64,000 nucleotides of DNA from Streptomyces thermodiastaticus (GCF_014656135.1 NZ_BNBV01000003.1:62001-126000); one strand, 5' to 3'. Positions 1 through 10,853 are shown, numbered from the stretch's first letter. A program made the numbers and translations. The notes: generated by a model not told the origin, from the sequence alone.

Positions 1-1
1 C

Positions 2-202
2 GGCACCCCCACCGCCTTCGACCGCTGGCTGGCCACCCGGTTCGGGCTGCACGCCATCGACTGCGTGCACGACGGCGACTTCGGGAAGATGGTCGCCCTG
101 CGCGGCACCGACATCGTGCGCGTCCCGATCGCCGAGGCCACCGCCAAACTCAAGACCGTCGACCCGAAGCTGTACGAGGAGATCGGCGTCTTCTTCGGCT
201 GA
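2..202 (+). CDS. pfkA: 6-phosphofructokinase, C-terminal fragment (5' end outside window)
   Basis: Only the last 66 codons are present; the reading frame enters from the left edge and stops at TGA 200-202. The fragment contains the stretches DCVHDGDFGKMVALRG and LYEEIGVFFG, which match the C-terminus of bacterial and actinobacterial 6-phosphofructokinases (phosphorylation of fructose 6-phosphate in glycolysis, cytoplasmic). The active site lies upstream of the window, so ATP versus PPi dependence cannot be judged here. The gene converges on trpEG, with a strong hairpin between them. Confidence 0.85.
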   Translation, partial: GTPTAFDRWLATRFGLHAIDCVHDGDFGKMVALRGTDIVRVPIAEATAKLKTVDPKLYEEIGVFFG

Positions 203-213
203 CCGCCCTGTGC

Positions 214-248
214 CGGGGCCCGCGGGAGGGACCGCACCGCGGGCCCCG
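214..248. terminator. Bidirectional terminator between pfkA and trpEG
   Basis: A perfect 12-bp inverted repeat (214-225 with 237-248, arms CGGGGCCCGCGG / CCGCGGGCCCCG) surrounds an 11-nt loop. It begins 11 nt after the pfkA stop and ends 6 nt before the stop of the opposing trpEG gene. There is no U-tract, as is usual in streptomycetes. Confidence 0.75.
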
Positions 249-254
249 CGCCGT

Positions 255-2114
255 TCACCGCGCCGGGCTCGCGCACAGCGGGAGGACCAGCTCCCGCACG
301 ATCGCCGCCCCGTTCAGCGTCAGCACCGACTCCGGGTGGAACTGCACACCCGCGAATCCCGGCCCGCGCAGCGCGTGCACCTCCCCGTCCGCCGACCGGC
401 TCACCTCGATGCCGTGCGCCGCCAGCTCCCGCGCCGCCTCGTCGTCGCAGCGGGCCGCGAAGCTGTTGTAGAACCCGACCGTCTCCGGGCGCCCGAACAG
501 GTCGATCGTGGTCTGCGCCCCCTGGTACGGCACCTGCTTGCGGACGATGTCCAGTCCCAGCTCCGCCGCGATCAGCTCATGGCCCAGGCACACGCCCAGC
601 ACCCCGTGCCGGCGCTCCTGGATCACGGCTGCCGCCAGCTCGCGCAGGAGACGCATCTTCGGGTCGGCGGCGTCCGCCGGGTTCCCGGGGCCGGGGCCGA
701 GCACCACCGGCCCGTCGTGCGCGAGCACGTCCGCTCGCAGCCCCGGCTCGTCGTAGCGTCGCACGGTCACCTCCAGGCCCGCCGAGCGCAGCACATGCGC
801 GAGCATCGCGGTGAAGGTGTCCTCGCCGTCCACGACCAGGGCGTGCCCGACGACCTCGGACGGCCGCCGCTGCATCCGCAGCCAGAACGGCGCCAGCGAG
901 GCCCGGCGCCCGTCCAGCGCCTCCCGCACCCGCGGATCGTCGGCGAGCCGGGGCAGCTCTCGCTCGGCGCGCGGCCGGGCGGGACGCACGCCCAGCGCCG
1001 CCAGCACGCCCGCCGCCTTCGCATGGGTCTCCGCGGCCTCGCTCGCCGGATCGGAGCCGCGGACCAGCGTCGCGCCCACCGACACCGTCAGCCGCCCGGC
1101 CGCGTCGATGTCCGCGGTGCGGATGAGGATGGGGGAGTCGAGGGTCTGCGCACCTCCGCCGTCCCGGCCGAGCAGGGCGAGGGCCCCCGCGTAGTAGCCG
1201 CGGCCGCCGGACTCGTACCGTTCGATGACCCGGCAGGCGTTCTGCACCGGCGAGCCGGTGACGGTCGCCGCGAACATGGTCTGCCGCAGCACCTCCCGCA
1301 CGTCCAGACAGGACCGCCCGCGCAGCTCGTACTCGGTGTGCGCCAGGTGCGCCATCTCCTTCAGCCGCGGCCCGACGACGACACCGCCCCGGTCGCCGAC
1401 GGTGCACATCATCTTCAGCTCCTCGTCGACGACCATCGACAGCTCCTCGGTCTCCTTGCCGTCGGCGAGGAACTCCAGCAGGCCTTCGGTGGTCGGCCCC
1501 TCGGCGGGATACCGGTACGTGCCGCTGATCGGGTTCATCACGACCGTGTCGCCGGAGCAGCGCACGTGCACCTCCGGACTGGCCCCGACCAGGGTGCGCT
1601 CCCCGGTGTGCACGACGAACGTCCAGTACGCTCCGCGCTCGCCGTCCAGCAGCCGGCGGAACAGCGCCAGGGCGTCCGCCCGCCCGAAACCGGGGATCTC
1701 GCCCCGGTACGTGCGCCGGATCACGAAGTTCGCGCCCTCGCCCGCGCCGATCTCGTCGCGCAGCACCCGGCCGACGATCCGCTCGTACTCCTCGTCGCCG
1801 ACGTCGAAGCCGCCGCCCGTGACCCGCACCGGGTGCGCCGGCAGCTGCTGAAGCGCCTGCTCCAGCGGGATCACATGCCGTTCCTCGGGCACCAGCGCCA
1901 CCAGCGGGGTGCCGTCGTCGCGGACGTCGAAACCGCGCTCGCGGATCTGCCGGAAGGGCACCATCGCCAGGCACTCGTCGGGCAGGCCGGCCAGGCGCTC
2001 GACGGTGCGCACCGGGCCGAGCAGCACCTCCACCAGGTCGTGGTCGCCGCCCGGCGTGCGGCGTCTGAGCAGGGCGAAGGGGCGGGGGTCGGGCAGCAGC
2101 CGTGCCAGGTTCAC
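255..2114 (-). CDS. trpE: Anthranilate synthase, fused TrpE-TrpG (components I and II)
   Basis: A 619-aa fusion protein that converts chorismate plus glutamine to anthranilate, the first step of tryptophan synthesis. Roughly residues 1-400 are the chorismate-utilising component I (motifs MNPISGTYRYP, EELSMVVDEELKMM, TVTGSPVQNA, YYAGALALLG). From about residue 425 a class I glutamine amidotransferase follows: GPGPGNP, nucleophile Cys509 in GVCLGHE, and His593/Glu595 in FHPES. The start is a GTG behind AAAGAGGA. The gene lies downstream of a Trp-rich leader peptide and an attenuator hairpin and is divergent from the DAHP synthase gene, so first steps of the shikimate and Trp pathways are adjacent. 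A phenazine-type (PhzE-like) role is less likely because no phz genes are nearby and a Trp attenuator is present. Confidence 0.93.
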   Translation of the reverse strand: MNLARLLPDPRPFALLRRRTPGGDHDLVEVLLGPVRTVERLAGLPDECLAMVPFRQIRERGFDVRDDGTPLVALVPEERHVIPLEQALQQLPAHPVRVTGGGFDVGDEEYERIVGRVLRDEIGAGEGANFVIRRTYRGEIPGFGRADALALFRRLLDGERGAYWTFVVHTGERTLVGASPEVHVRCSGDTVVMNPISGTYRYPAEGPTTEGLLEFLADGKETEELSMVVDEELKMMCTVGDRGGVVVGPRLKEMAHLAHTEYELRGRSCLDVREVLRQTMFAATVTGSPVQNACRVIERYESGGRGYYAGALALLGRDGGGAQTLDSPILIRTADIDAAGRLTVSVGATLVRGSDPASEAAETHAKAAGVLAALGVRPARPRAERELPRLADDPRVREALDGRRASLAPFWLRMQRRPSEVVGHALVVDGEDTFTAMLAHVLRSAGLEVTVRRYDEPGLRADVLAHDGPVVLGPGPGNPADAADPKMRLLRELAAAVIQERRHGVLGVCLGHELIAAELGLDIVRKQVPYQGAQTTIDLFGRPETVGFYNSFAARCDDEAARELAAHGIEVSRSADGEVHALRGPGFAGVQFHPESVLTLNGAAIVRELVLPLCASPAR

Positions 2115-2181
2115 GGGTCCTCTTTCCGTATCTCTTGCCGTCGGTCCGGCGAGGAACGGCCCGGGTGCCGCATACGACGAA

Positions 2182-2200
2182 GGCCGCCCCTCGGGCGGCC
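2182..2200 (-). terminator. Transcription attenuator hairpin of trpEG
   Basis: On the minus strand GGCCGCCC, a 3-nt loop and GGGCGGCC form an 8-bp stem, followed by the T-rich stretch TTCGTCGT. It lies between the leader peptide stop (2227) and the trpEG start (2114), where an attenuator terminator is expected. Alternative antiterminator pairings were not resolved. Confidence 0.7.
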
Positions 2201-2226
2201 TGTCGCGAAGTCGAGCGTACGCGCTG

Positions 2227-2283
2227 TCAGCGGGCCGCCACGGAAGCGGTCCACCACCACGTCTGGTGCGTCGGCACGTACAT
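2227..2283 (-). CDS. trpL: Trp leader peptide (attenuation of trpEG)
   Basis: A short ORF encodes MYVPTHQTWWWTASVAAR, 18 aa with three consecutive Trp codons. It ends 27 nt before the GGCCGCCC attenuator hairpin and about 110 nt before trpEG. Ribosome stalling at the TGG run under Trp limitation would favour antitermination; this is the classic Trp attenuation logic and is known for streptomycete trp genes. No clear Shine-Dalgarno precedes the ATG, and a TACAGT hexamer ends 7 nt upstream, so the leader is probably translated from a leaderless transcript. Confidence 0.85.
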   Translation of the reverse strand: MYVPTHQTWWWTASVAAR

Positions 2284-2290
2284 GCGAGGA

Positions 2291-2296
2291 ACTGTA
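2291..2296 (-). promoter_or_regulatory. Putative -10 element of the trpL-trpEG transcript
   Basis: TACAGT on the minus strand, ending 7 nt before the leader ATG. This spacing places the transcript start at or next to the A of ATG. No convincing -35 hexamer is visible at 17 bp. Confidence 0.5.
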
Positions 2297-2428
2297 ACGC
2301 ACGCCGTCACCGCGGCGTGACGACCGGGACGGGGTGACCGCTCGGGTCGTGTGCGGTCACGGACCGTGTCGTCTCACCTGTCGAGCCGGGCGGAGGACGG
2401 CCCGCCACGACCCCGTAAGGTGGACGAT

Positions 2429-3784
2429 GTGACCGTGAACGCTGATTCCCAAGCCGTCGCCGCGCGAGCGACGTGGCACGATCTGCCCGCGGCGCAGCAG
2501 CCCGACTACCCCGATCCCGAGGCTCTGCGCGAAGTCGTCGCGGAGCTGGAGACCTATCCGCCGCTCGTCTTCGCGGGCGAGTGCGACCAGCTGCGCGCCC
2601 GGATGGCGGCCGTCGCCAAGGGTGAGGCGTTCCTGCTCCAGGGCGGCGACTGCGCCGAGTCCTTCGACGCGGTGTCCGCCGAGCACATCCGGGCGAAGCT
2701 GAAGACGCTGCTGCAGATGGGCGCCGTGCTCACCTACGCCGCGTCCGTGCCGGTGGTCAAGGTCGGCCGTATCGCCGGCCAGTACTCCAAGCCGCGCTCC
2801 AAGCCGACCGAGACCCGCGACGGGGTGACGCTGCCGGTCTACCGCGGCGACTCCGTCAACGGCTTCGAGTTCACCGCCGAGTCCCGCGTCCCGGACCCCG
2901 AGCGGCTGAAGCGGATGTACCACGCCTCGGCGGCCACGCTGAACCTGGTGCGCGCCTTCACCACCGGCGGCTACGCCGACCTGCGGCAGGTGCACGCCTG
3001 GAACCAGGACTTCGTGAAGTCCTCCCCGGCCGGCCAGCGCTACGAGCAGCTCGCCCGCGAGATCGACAACGCCCTGAACTTCATGCGGGCCTGCGGCGCG
3101 GACCCGGAGGAGTTCAAGACCGTCGAGTTCTACTCCTCGCACGAGGCGCTGCTGCTGGACTACGAGTCGGCGCTCACCCGGGTCGACTCGCGCACCGGCC
3201 AGCTGTACGACGTCTCCGCGCACATGGTGTGGATCGGTGAGCGCACCCGGCAGCTGGACCACGCGCACATCGAGTTCGCCTCCAGGATCCGCAACCCGAT
3301 CGGCATCAAGCTCGGCCCGGCCACGACGGCCGAGGAGGCGCTGCAGTACATCGACCGTCTGGACCCCGAGCGGGAGCCGGGCCGGCTGACCTTCATCGTG
3401 CGCATGGGCGCCGACAAGATCCGCGACAAGCTCCCCGAGCTGGTGGAGAAGGTCACCGCCTCCGAGGCGACCGTGGCCTGGGTGACCGACCCGATGCACG
3501 GCAACACCTTCGAGGCGGCCTCCGGGCACAAGACCCGCCGCTTCGACGACGTGCTCGACGAGGTCAAGGGCTTCTTCGAGGTGCACAAGGCGCTCGGCAC
3601 CCACCCGGGCGGCATCCATGTGGAGCTGACCGGCGACGACGTCACCGAGTGCGTGGGCGGCGGCGACGAGATCTTCGTCGACGACCTGCACCAGCGCTAC
3701 GAGACGGCCTGCGACCCGCGGCTGAACCGCAGCCAGTCCCTGGACCTGGCGTTCCTCGTCGCGGAGATGTACCGCAACCAGTGA
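2429..3784 (+). CDS. Class II 3-deoxy-7-phosphoheptulonate (DAHP) synthase
   Basis: A 451-aa cytoplasmic enzyme condensing phosphoenolpyruvate and erythrose 4-phosphate, the entry step of the shikimate pathway. It is of the plant-like class II type: FLLQGGDCAESF near the N-terminus, KVGRIAGQYSKPRS, FYSSHEALLLDYE, WIGERTRQLDHAH, GIKLGPATT and DPMHGNT, which supply PEP/E4P and metal ligands. I chose GTG 2429 (VTVNADSQ) because the sequence after it matches the family N-terminus and AAGGTGG lies just upstream; an ORF extension to 2351 looks non-coding. The same upstream bases also read TAAGGT with 7 nt to GTG, so a leaderless start is possible. It is divergent from trpEG. Confidence 0.93.
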   Translation: MTVNADSQAVAARATWHDLPAAQQPDYPDPEALREVVAELETYPPLVFAGECDQLRARMAAVAKGEAFLLQGGDCAESFDAVSAEHIRAKLKTLLQMGAVLTYAASVPVVKVGRIAGQYSKPRSKPTETRDGVTLPVYRGDSVNGFEFTAESRVPDPERLKRMYHASAATLNLVRAFTTGGYADLRQVHAWNQDFVKSSPAGQRYEQLAREIDNALNFMRACGADPEEFKTVEFYSSHEALLLDYESALTRVDSRTGQLYDVSAHMVWIGERTRQLDHAHIEFASRIRNPIGIKLGPATTAEEALQYIDRLDPEREPGRLTFIVRMGADKIRDKLPELVEKVTASEATVAWVTDPMHGNTFEAASGHKTRRFDDVLDEVKGFFEVHKALGTHPGGIHVELTGDDVTECVGGGDEIFVDDLHQRYETACDPRLNRSQSLDLAFLVAEMYRNQ

Positions 3785-3808
3785 CGGCGCCGTGACGGAC
3801 CGCCGAGT

Positions 3809-3838
3809 GGGGCGCGGATCACACACGATCCGCGCCCC
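3809..3838 (+). terminator. Terminator of the DAHP synthase gene
   Basis: A perfect 12-bp stem (GGGGCGCGGATC / GATCCGCGCCCC) with an ACACAC loop, 25 nt after the stop codon. It insulates the gene from the iron-regulated gene downstream. Confidence 0.8.
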
Positions 3839-3866
3839 CGCGCTTTCCCGGCTCCCGCACGCCAGG

Positions 3867-3885
3867 TAAGGTTAGGTTTACCTCA
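3867..3885. promoter_or_regulatory. Iron box (DmdR1/IdeR-type operator)
   Basis: The 19-bp site TAAGGTTAGGTTTACCTCA closely matches the actinobacterial DtxR-family consensus TWAGGTTAGSCTWACCTWA. It lies 57 nt before the GTG of the bacterioferritin-associated ferredoxin gene. An iron-loaded DmdR1/IdeR repressor would shut the gene when iron is sufficient. Strong sequence match; binding itself is inferred. Confidence 0.85.
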
Positions 3886-3941
3886 CCGAGATGGATGCTC
3901 GGGAGGGGGTTCCTGATCCGGTCCGGCGGGAGGTGAGCCGC

Positions 3942-4202
3942 GTGTATGTCTGCAGCTGCTTCGGCATCACCGAGCAGCAGGTGAAACAGCACGCGGAGAA
4001 CGGCGCCTGCACGCCCCGCCAGATCGCCTCCGCCTGCAAGGCCGGCACCGACTGCGGCGGCTGCGTCCGCCGGATCCAGGCGCTGCTCGGCCGCGGCGCC
4101 TGCCCGCGCCGGGAGCTGATCGACCGCGGAGCCCCCGCCTTCGGCCGGCTGCCCGCCGCCTCCTCGGCCGCGCGCCCGCAGGACCTCGACGACGCGGCCT
4201 GA
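3942..4202 (+). CDS. bfd: Bacterioferritin-associated ferredoxin (2Fe-2S, Bfd)
   Basis: An 86-aa protein with the BFD-type [2Fe-2S] domain in its first 55 residues: cysteines in VCSCFGIT and in GTDCGGCVRRI (CxC and CxxC). Bfd proteins reduce the core of bacterioferritin so that iron can be released. GTG 3942 is preferred over ATG 3891 because it follows GGGAGGTGAG at good spacing and starts directly at the ferredoxin motif. An iron box overlaps the promoter and the gene faces bacterioferritin, so induction under iron starvation is expected. The C-terminal 35 residues are a poorly structured Pro/Ala/Arg tail. Confidence 0.88.
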   Translation: MYVCSCFGITEQQVKQHAENGACTPRQIASACKAGTDCGGCVRRIQALLGRGACPRRELIDRGAPAFGRLPAASSAARPQDLDDAA

Positions 4203-4230
4203 GCCAACGTCTCGCCCCGGCGGCGGCCGC

Positions 4231-4749
4231 TCAGGGCGTGGAGAAACCGTGGGTGCCCGGACCCGAGGCGTCCGGCTGCCTCTGCTTGACGACCGTCGAC
4301 AGATAGAGCGCCTCGCCCAGCTTGTCCACCAGCTCCAGCTGGGTGTCCAGGTAGTCGATGTGGTGCTCCTCGTCGGCGAGGATGGCCTCGAAGATGTTGG
4401 CCGAGGTGATGTCGCCCTTGTCGCGCATGATCTCCACGCCCCGGCGCAGCCGGTCGACGGCCTCCGCCTCCAGCTGCCGGTCGGCGCGGAACATCTCGGT
4501 CACCGTCTGCCCGACCTGCACATGGAACAGCCGCTGGTAGTTGGGCAGTCCGTCCAGCAGCAGGATGCGGTCGGTCAGCAGCTCCGCGTGCCGCATCTCG
4601 TCGAAGGACTCGTCCCGGGTGTACTTGGCGAGCTTCGTCCACCCCTTGTGGTCCTGCAGCTTGGAGTGCAGGAAGTACTGGTTGATCGCGGTGAGCTCGG
4701 CCGTCAGCTGCTCGTTGAGCAGTTCGATGACCTCGGGGTCGCCTTGCAT
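4231..4749 (-). CDS. bfr: Bacterioferritin
   Basis: A 172-aa iron-storage protein that oxidises Fe(II) at an intrasubunit di-iron centre and stores it as ferric mineral in a 24-mer shell. Ferroxidase ligands of the four-helix fold are visible: Glu in LTAELTAINQYF, Glu and His in DEMRHAELL, Glu in QLEAEAVDRL, and Glu/His in ADEEHHIDYL. The Met of DEMRH sits where the haem-binding Met52 lies in E. coli Bfr. ATG follows AAGGAG by 10 nt. It converges on bfd (28 nt apart), which fits storage and release partners. I saw no good iron box in its own promoter. Confidence 0.93.
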   Translation of the reverse strand: MQGDPEVIELLNEQLTAELTAINQYFLHSKLQDHKGWTKLAKYTRDESFDEMRHAELLTDRILLLDGLPNYQRLFHVQVGQTVTEMFRADRQLEAEAVDRLRRGVEIMRDKGDITSANIFEAILADEEHHIDYLDTQLELVDKLGEALYLSTVVKQRQPDASGPGTHGFSTP

Positions 4750-4896
4750 CGCGGTGTGCTCCTTCCGGACAGCCCTGGGGTCCGCATGATGTCACCGGTA
4801 TCCATAATCATCCAGTAAGTTCACGCTTAGTAGGAGATGCCCGTTTTATCCCTCGCATGGTCCGATGCACCCCCTCCCGTCTGTCAGGATGGAGTC

Positions 4897-5553
4897 ATGG
4901 GTCAGCCGGAGCAGAGAGGATCAGGAGGGGCGCCGCGAGCAGCGTCGGAGCAGGCGGCACGGCAGGGACTCCCGCCGGGGCAGCGGCTGCAGCGCGGCTG
5001 GCCGGTCACCCACTACGGGCCGGTGCCCAAGTTCCGGCCCGAACGCTGGGAGTTCCGCGTGTTCGGCGCGACCGCCGACGGCGAGAAACACTGCTGGACG
5101 CACGAGGAGTTCACCGCCCTGCCCTACACGACCGTGGTGGGCGACCTGCACTGCGTGACGAAGTACAGCATGCTCGGTGCCGAGTGGGGCGGCGTCCCCG
5201 CCCGCACCGTCCTCGAGATCGCGCCGCCCGCCCCGGACGTCACCCATGTGATGGTCTGGGCCGAGTACGGCTTCAGCTCCAATCTGCGCCTGTCGGACTT
5301 CACCGCCGAGACCACCTTGTTCGCCACCCACAAGGACGGCGAACTGCTCACCGCCGAGCACGGTTTCCCGCTGCGCCTCGTCGTCCCGCACCTGTACGCC
5401 TGGAAGGGCCCCAAGTGGGTGCGGGGGGTGGAGTACATGACCAGTGACCGCCGCGGCTTCTGGGAGGAACGCGGCTACCACAACATCGGCGACCCCTGGA
5501 AGGAGCAGCGCTACTCCTACCAGGAGGAACCGGGGGACGGGCCGGAGCTGTGA
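4897..5553 (+). CDS. Sulfite-oxidase-like molybdopterin oxidoreductase
   Basis: A 218-aa protein matching the short bacterial members of the sulfite oxidase Mo-binding domain family. The central part has VVGDLHCVTKYS, where the Cys would coordinate molybdenum, followed by WGGVPARTVLE, HVMVWAEYGFSSNL and LVVPHLYAWKGPKWV. It lacks both the haem domain and the dimerisation domain of animal sulfite oxidase, as usual for this subgroup. There is no Tat signal, so a cytoplasmic location is likely. The start is ATG 4897 with AGGATGG upstream. The substrate is unknown. It converges on the endonuclease IV gene with a gap of only 15 bp. Confidence 0.8.
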   Translation: MGQPEQRGSGGAPRAASEQAARQGLPPGQRLQRGWPVTHYGPVPKFRPERWEFRVFGATADGEKHCWTHEEFTALPYTTVVGDLHCVTKYSMLGAEWGGVPARTVLEIAPPAPDVTHVMVWAEYGFSSNLRLSDFTAETTLFATHKDGELLTAEHGFPLRLVVPHLYAWKGPKWVRGVEYMTSDRRGFWEERGYHNIGDPWKEQRYSYQEEPGDGPEL

Positions 5554-5568
5554 GACGGGCGCCGGGGC

Positions 5569-6447
5569 TCAGCCGGCCCTGAGCTTCTTCAGCCGCTCCA
5601 CGTCGGCCGCGTGGCCCTCCTTGCCGCCGGGCGTCTCGATGATCAAGGGCACGCCCGCGGTGGCCGGGTGGGTCGTCAGGGCGCGGAACGGCTCCTCGCC
5701 GATGTGGCCGGCACCGATGTTCGCGTGCCGGTCCTTGTGCGCGCCCGCCACGTCCTTCGAGTCGTTGGCGTGGATCAGCTTCAGCCGGCCCGGGCCGACC
5801 GTCTCCACCAGCGCGTCCAGCGTCCGGTGCACGCCGTCCGGCCCGGTCAGGTCGTGCCCGGCGGCGAACACATGGCAGGTGTCCAGGCACACCCCGAGCT
5901 TCGGGTGGGCGTCGAGCGCCTCGAAGTACGGCCCGAAGTCCTCCATCCGCGCACACAGCGAGGCGCCCTGGCCGGCCGTGGACTCCAGCAGCAGCCACGG
6001 GTCGTCGTCGCCCAGCTCCTCCAGCAGCGGCAGCAGGCGCTCCCGCACCTGCCGCAGCGCCGCCTGCCGCTGTCGTCCGCCGGTCGCGCTGCCGGTGTGC
6101 ACCACGACACCCGAGGCGCCGATCTCCCGGCCCCGCCGCAGCGAGTGCCGCAGCGAGTCCACCGAGCGTTCGACGGTGGCCTCGGTGTGCGAACCGAAGT
6201 TGATCAGGTAGGGGGCGTGCACGTACACCGGCAGCGACGCCTCGGCGCAGGCGGCCCGGAACGCGTCGTCCTGCCGCGCGTTCCCGGCGGGCGTGGCCCA
6301 GCCCCTCGGGTTGGCGACGAAGACCTGCACGGTCTCCGCCTGGATCTCACGGGCGTAGGCCAGGCCCACCTTGTGCAGTCCGCCGGCCACGGGCACATGG
6401 CCGCCGACGGGATTGCGCGGCACGGGGAAGGAAGAGGGTGGGGTCAT
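5569..6447 (-). CDS. nfo: Deoxyribonuclease IV (AP endonuclease)
   Basis: A 292-aa protein of the xylose-isomerase-like AP endonuclease 2 family, which cleaves 5' to abasic sites in base-excision repair using a three-zinc cluster. Visible motifs include GGHVPVAGGLHK near residue 14, VYVHAPYLINFGS, GVVVHTGSATG, LLLESTAGQG, GVCLDTCHVFAAGHD, LIHANDSKD and HANIGAGHIGEEPF. Together these supply the conserved His/Glu/Asp metal ligands. Length is normal. It lies 73 nt downstream of the PASTA kinase gene on the same strand and may be co-transcribed. Confidence 0.92.
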   Translation of the reverse strand: MTPPSSFPVPRNPVGGHVPVAGGLHKVGLAYAREIQAETVQVFVANPRGWATPAGNARQDDAFRAACAEASLPVYVHAPYLINFGSHTEATVERSVDSLRHSLRRGREIGASGVVVHTGSATGGRQRQAALRQVRERLLPLLEELGDDDPWLLLESTAGQGASLCARMEDFGPYFEALDAHPKLGVCLDTCHVFAAGHDLTGPDGVHRTLDALVETVGPGRLKLIHANDSKDVAGAHKDRHANIGAGHIGEEPFRALTTHPATAGVPLIIETPGGKEGHAADVERLKKLRAG

Positions 6448-6520
6448 GACACCCCCAGCATGCCAGCCGGCGCAGAGCGCCGGTGCGGCGCCCCGGGACC
6501 GGGCACCGTGGCGCCCCCGC

Positions 6521-8458
<1,938 letters not shown>

Positions 8459-8468
8459 GCAGGCGAGT

Positions 8469-9353
<885 letters not shown>

Positions 9354-9575
9354 TCAGCCTCCCTGGACGGCGGTCAGCACCTCGACCCGGTCCCCGTCAC
9401 GAAGCGGTGTCGAGGCCCACCGGGCGCGCGGCACGACGGTCTCGTTGAGGGCGGCGGCCACCCCGGAGGGCGCGGCGGTCAGGGAGCGCACGACCGCGTC
9501 GAGGGACGTGCCGGGCGCCACCCGGCGGGGCTCGCCGTTGATGAAGATGGTCACGTGGGCGACGGAGACGTTCAT
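9354..9575 (-). CDS. thiS: Sulfur carrier protein ThiS
   Basis: A 73-aa ubiquitin-like sulfur carrier ending in Gly-Gly (AVQGG), whose C-terminus is adenylated and converted to a thiocarboxylate that donates sulfur to the thiazole. Typical features are ITIFINGEPR-like strand 1 (here VTIFINGEPR), NETVVPR and LRDGDRVEVL. The ATG overlaps the thiO stop as ATGA, so translation is coupled. A shorter start (GTG before TIFINGE) is possible. Confidence 0.92.
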   Translation of the reverse strand: MNVSVAHVTIFINGEPRRVAPGTSLDAVVRSLTAAPSGVAAALNETVVPRARWASTPLRDGDRVEVLTAVQGG

Positions 9576-10738
9576 GCGGGCAGCTCCGTGAGGACGGCGG
9601 TGCGAAAGCGCCGCGGGGTGAACGGGCGGGCGACCTCAGGCAGCTCGCCGGTGGTCAGGGCGTGCGCCAGGGCGTCGCCCGTGACGGGCGTGAGCAGCAC
9701 GCCGTTGCGGTAGTGGCCGGTGGCCAGCAGCAGCCCGGGCAGCTCGGTGGGCCCGAGCAGCGGCGCGTTGTCCGGGGAGCCGGGCCGCAGTCCGGCGCGG
9801 GTCTCGGTCAGCGGCAGCTCGGTGATGCCCGGCACCAGCTCGTGCGCGTCGCGCAGCAGCTCGTACACCCCGCCCGCGGTCACCGTGGTGTCCCAGCCCA
9901 GCTCCTCGGTGGTCGCGCCGATCACCAGTTCGCCGCTGAGCCGCGGCACGAGGTACACCTGGCTGCCGCGCACCACGGCCCGCACGGTGCGGTTCAGGAA
10001 CGGCGCGTACCGCTTGGGCACGGTCAGCCGCACCACCTGCCCCTTCACCGGCCGCACCGGCGGCAGCACGTCGTCGGGTACGCCCGCGAGCTGCCCGCTG
10101 CGGCTGCCCGCCGCGAGCACCACCTGCCGAGCGCCGAGCCGTGAGCCGTCGCGCAGCTCGCAGCCCGCGGCCCGGTCCCGCCGCACGACGAGACGCTCGG
10201 CCCACGTCCGGTGGAAGACCACCCCCGCCTGCTCGCAGGCCGCCATCAGCGCGCCGGCCAGCCGCCGGGGGTCGATCTGGTGGTCGCCGTCCACCCGCAG
10301 CCCGCCGCGCACGCCGGGCGCGAGCATCGGCTCCAGGCGCCGGCAGTCGCGCCCGGACAGCCACTCCGACTCCAGGCCCGACGCCCGCTGCAGGGCGTGC
10401 AGTTCGCGCAGGTGGGTGCGGTCGTCGGCGTCCAGCGCGACGGCCAGGGTGCCGCAGCGGCGGTAGCCGAGGTCGTGGCCGGTCAGCTCGGTCAGCTCGG
10501 CGGCGAAGTCCGGGTAGCGGCGCGCGGAGGCGAGGTTCAGCCCGAGCAGCGTCTGCTCGCCGTGGTGCAGCTCGGTGACGGCGGCCAGCATCCCCGCGGC
10601 CACCTGCGCGGCGCCGCCGCCGGGCTCGGGGTCCACCACCGCCGTGCTCAGGCCGCGCTGCGCCGCGCGCCAGGCGGTGACCAGACCGATGATGCCGCCC
10701 CCGATCACGAGGACGTCCGAAGTACGTGACAACGACAT
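9572..10738 (-). CDS. thiO: Glycine oxidase
   Basis: A 388-aa FAD-dependent amine oxidase of the DAO family that oxidises glycine to the iminoacetate needed by ThiG. N-terminal dinucleotide-binding motif VLVIGGGIIGLVTAW, and C-terminal LRPGSPDNAPLLGPTE and ATGHYRNGVLLTPVTG, as in ThiO. ATG 10738 (MSLSRTSD) is preferred: GGGAGGGG precedes it by about 10 nt and the TPP aptamer lies immediately upstream, whereas longer frames would run into the riboswitch. First gene of the thiOSG operon. Confidence 0.94.
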   Translation of the reverse strand: MSLSRTSDVLVIGGGIIGLVTAWRAAQRGLSTAVVDPEPGGGAAQVAAGMLAAVTELHHGEQTLLGLNLASARRYPDFAAELTELTGHDLGYRRCGTLAVALDADDRTHLRELHALQRASGLESEWLSGRDCRRLEPMLAPGVRGGLRVDGDHQIDPRRLAGALMAACEQAGVVFHRTWAERLVVRRDRAAGCELRDGSRLGARQVVLAAGSRSGQLAGVPDDVLPPVRPVKGQVVRLTVPKRYAPFLNRTVRAVVRGSQVYLVPRLSGELVIGATTEELGWDTTVTAGGVYELLRDAHELVPGITELPLTETRAGLRPGSPDNAPLLGPTELPGLLLATGHYRNGVLLTPVTGDALAHALTTGELPEVARPFTPRRFRTAVLTELPA

Positions 10739-10750
10739 GGGCGAAAAGCC

Positions 10751-10845
10751 CCTCCCTTCGCCGGCATGACCCGGATCAGGTTCGTACGGTCGGAGGCCGC
10801 CAGCCTCCCTCTCAGCCCGGTGCGTCCGGGCTCCCGCGCATGCTT
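10751..10845 (-). promoter_or_regulatory. TPP riboswitch (THI element)
   Basis: The minus strand carries the conserved aptamer blocks CTGAGAGGGAGGC and ACCTGATCCGGGTCATGCC, then GGCGAAGGGA, in the correct order and spacing for a thiamine pyrophosphate riboswitch. The aptamer end abuts the ribosome-binding site (GGGAGGGG) of thiO. With no separate terminator visible between them, control is likely translational: TPP would mask the SD. Boundaries are approximate. Confidence 0.93.
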
Positions 10846-10853
10846 GTACGGCC

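Noticed and set aside
4795..4836. AT-rich TAAG...CTTA inverted repeat upstream of bfr as a second iron box
   Set aside because: It matches the iron-box consensus poorly, especially in the central GGTTAG-CTAACC part.
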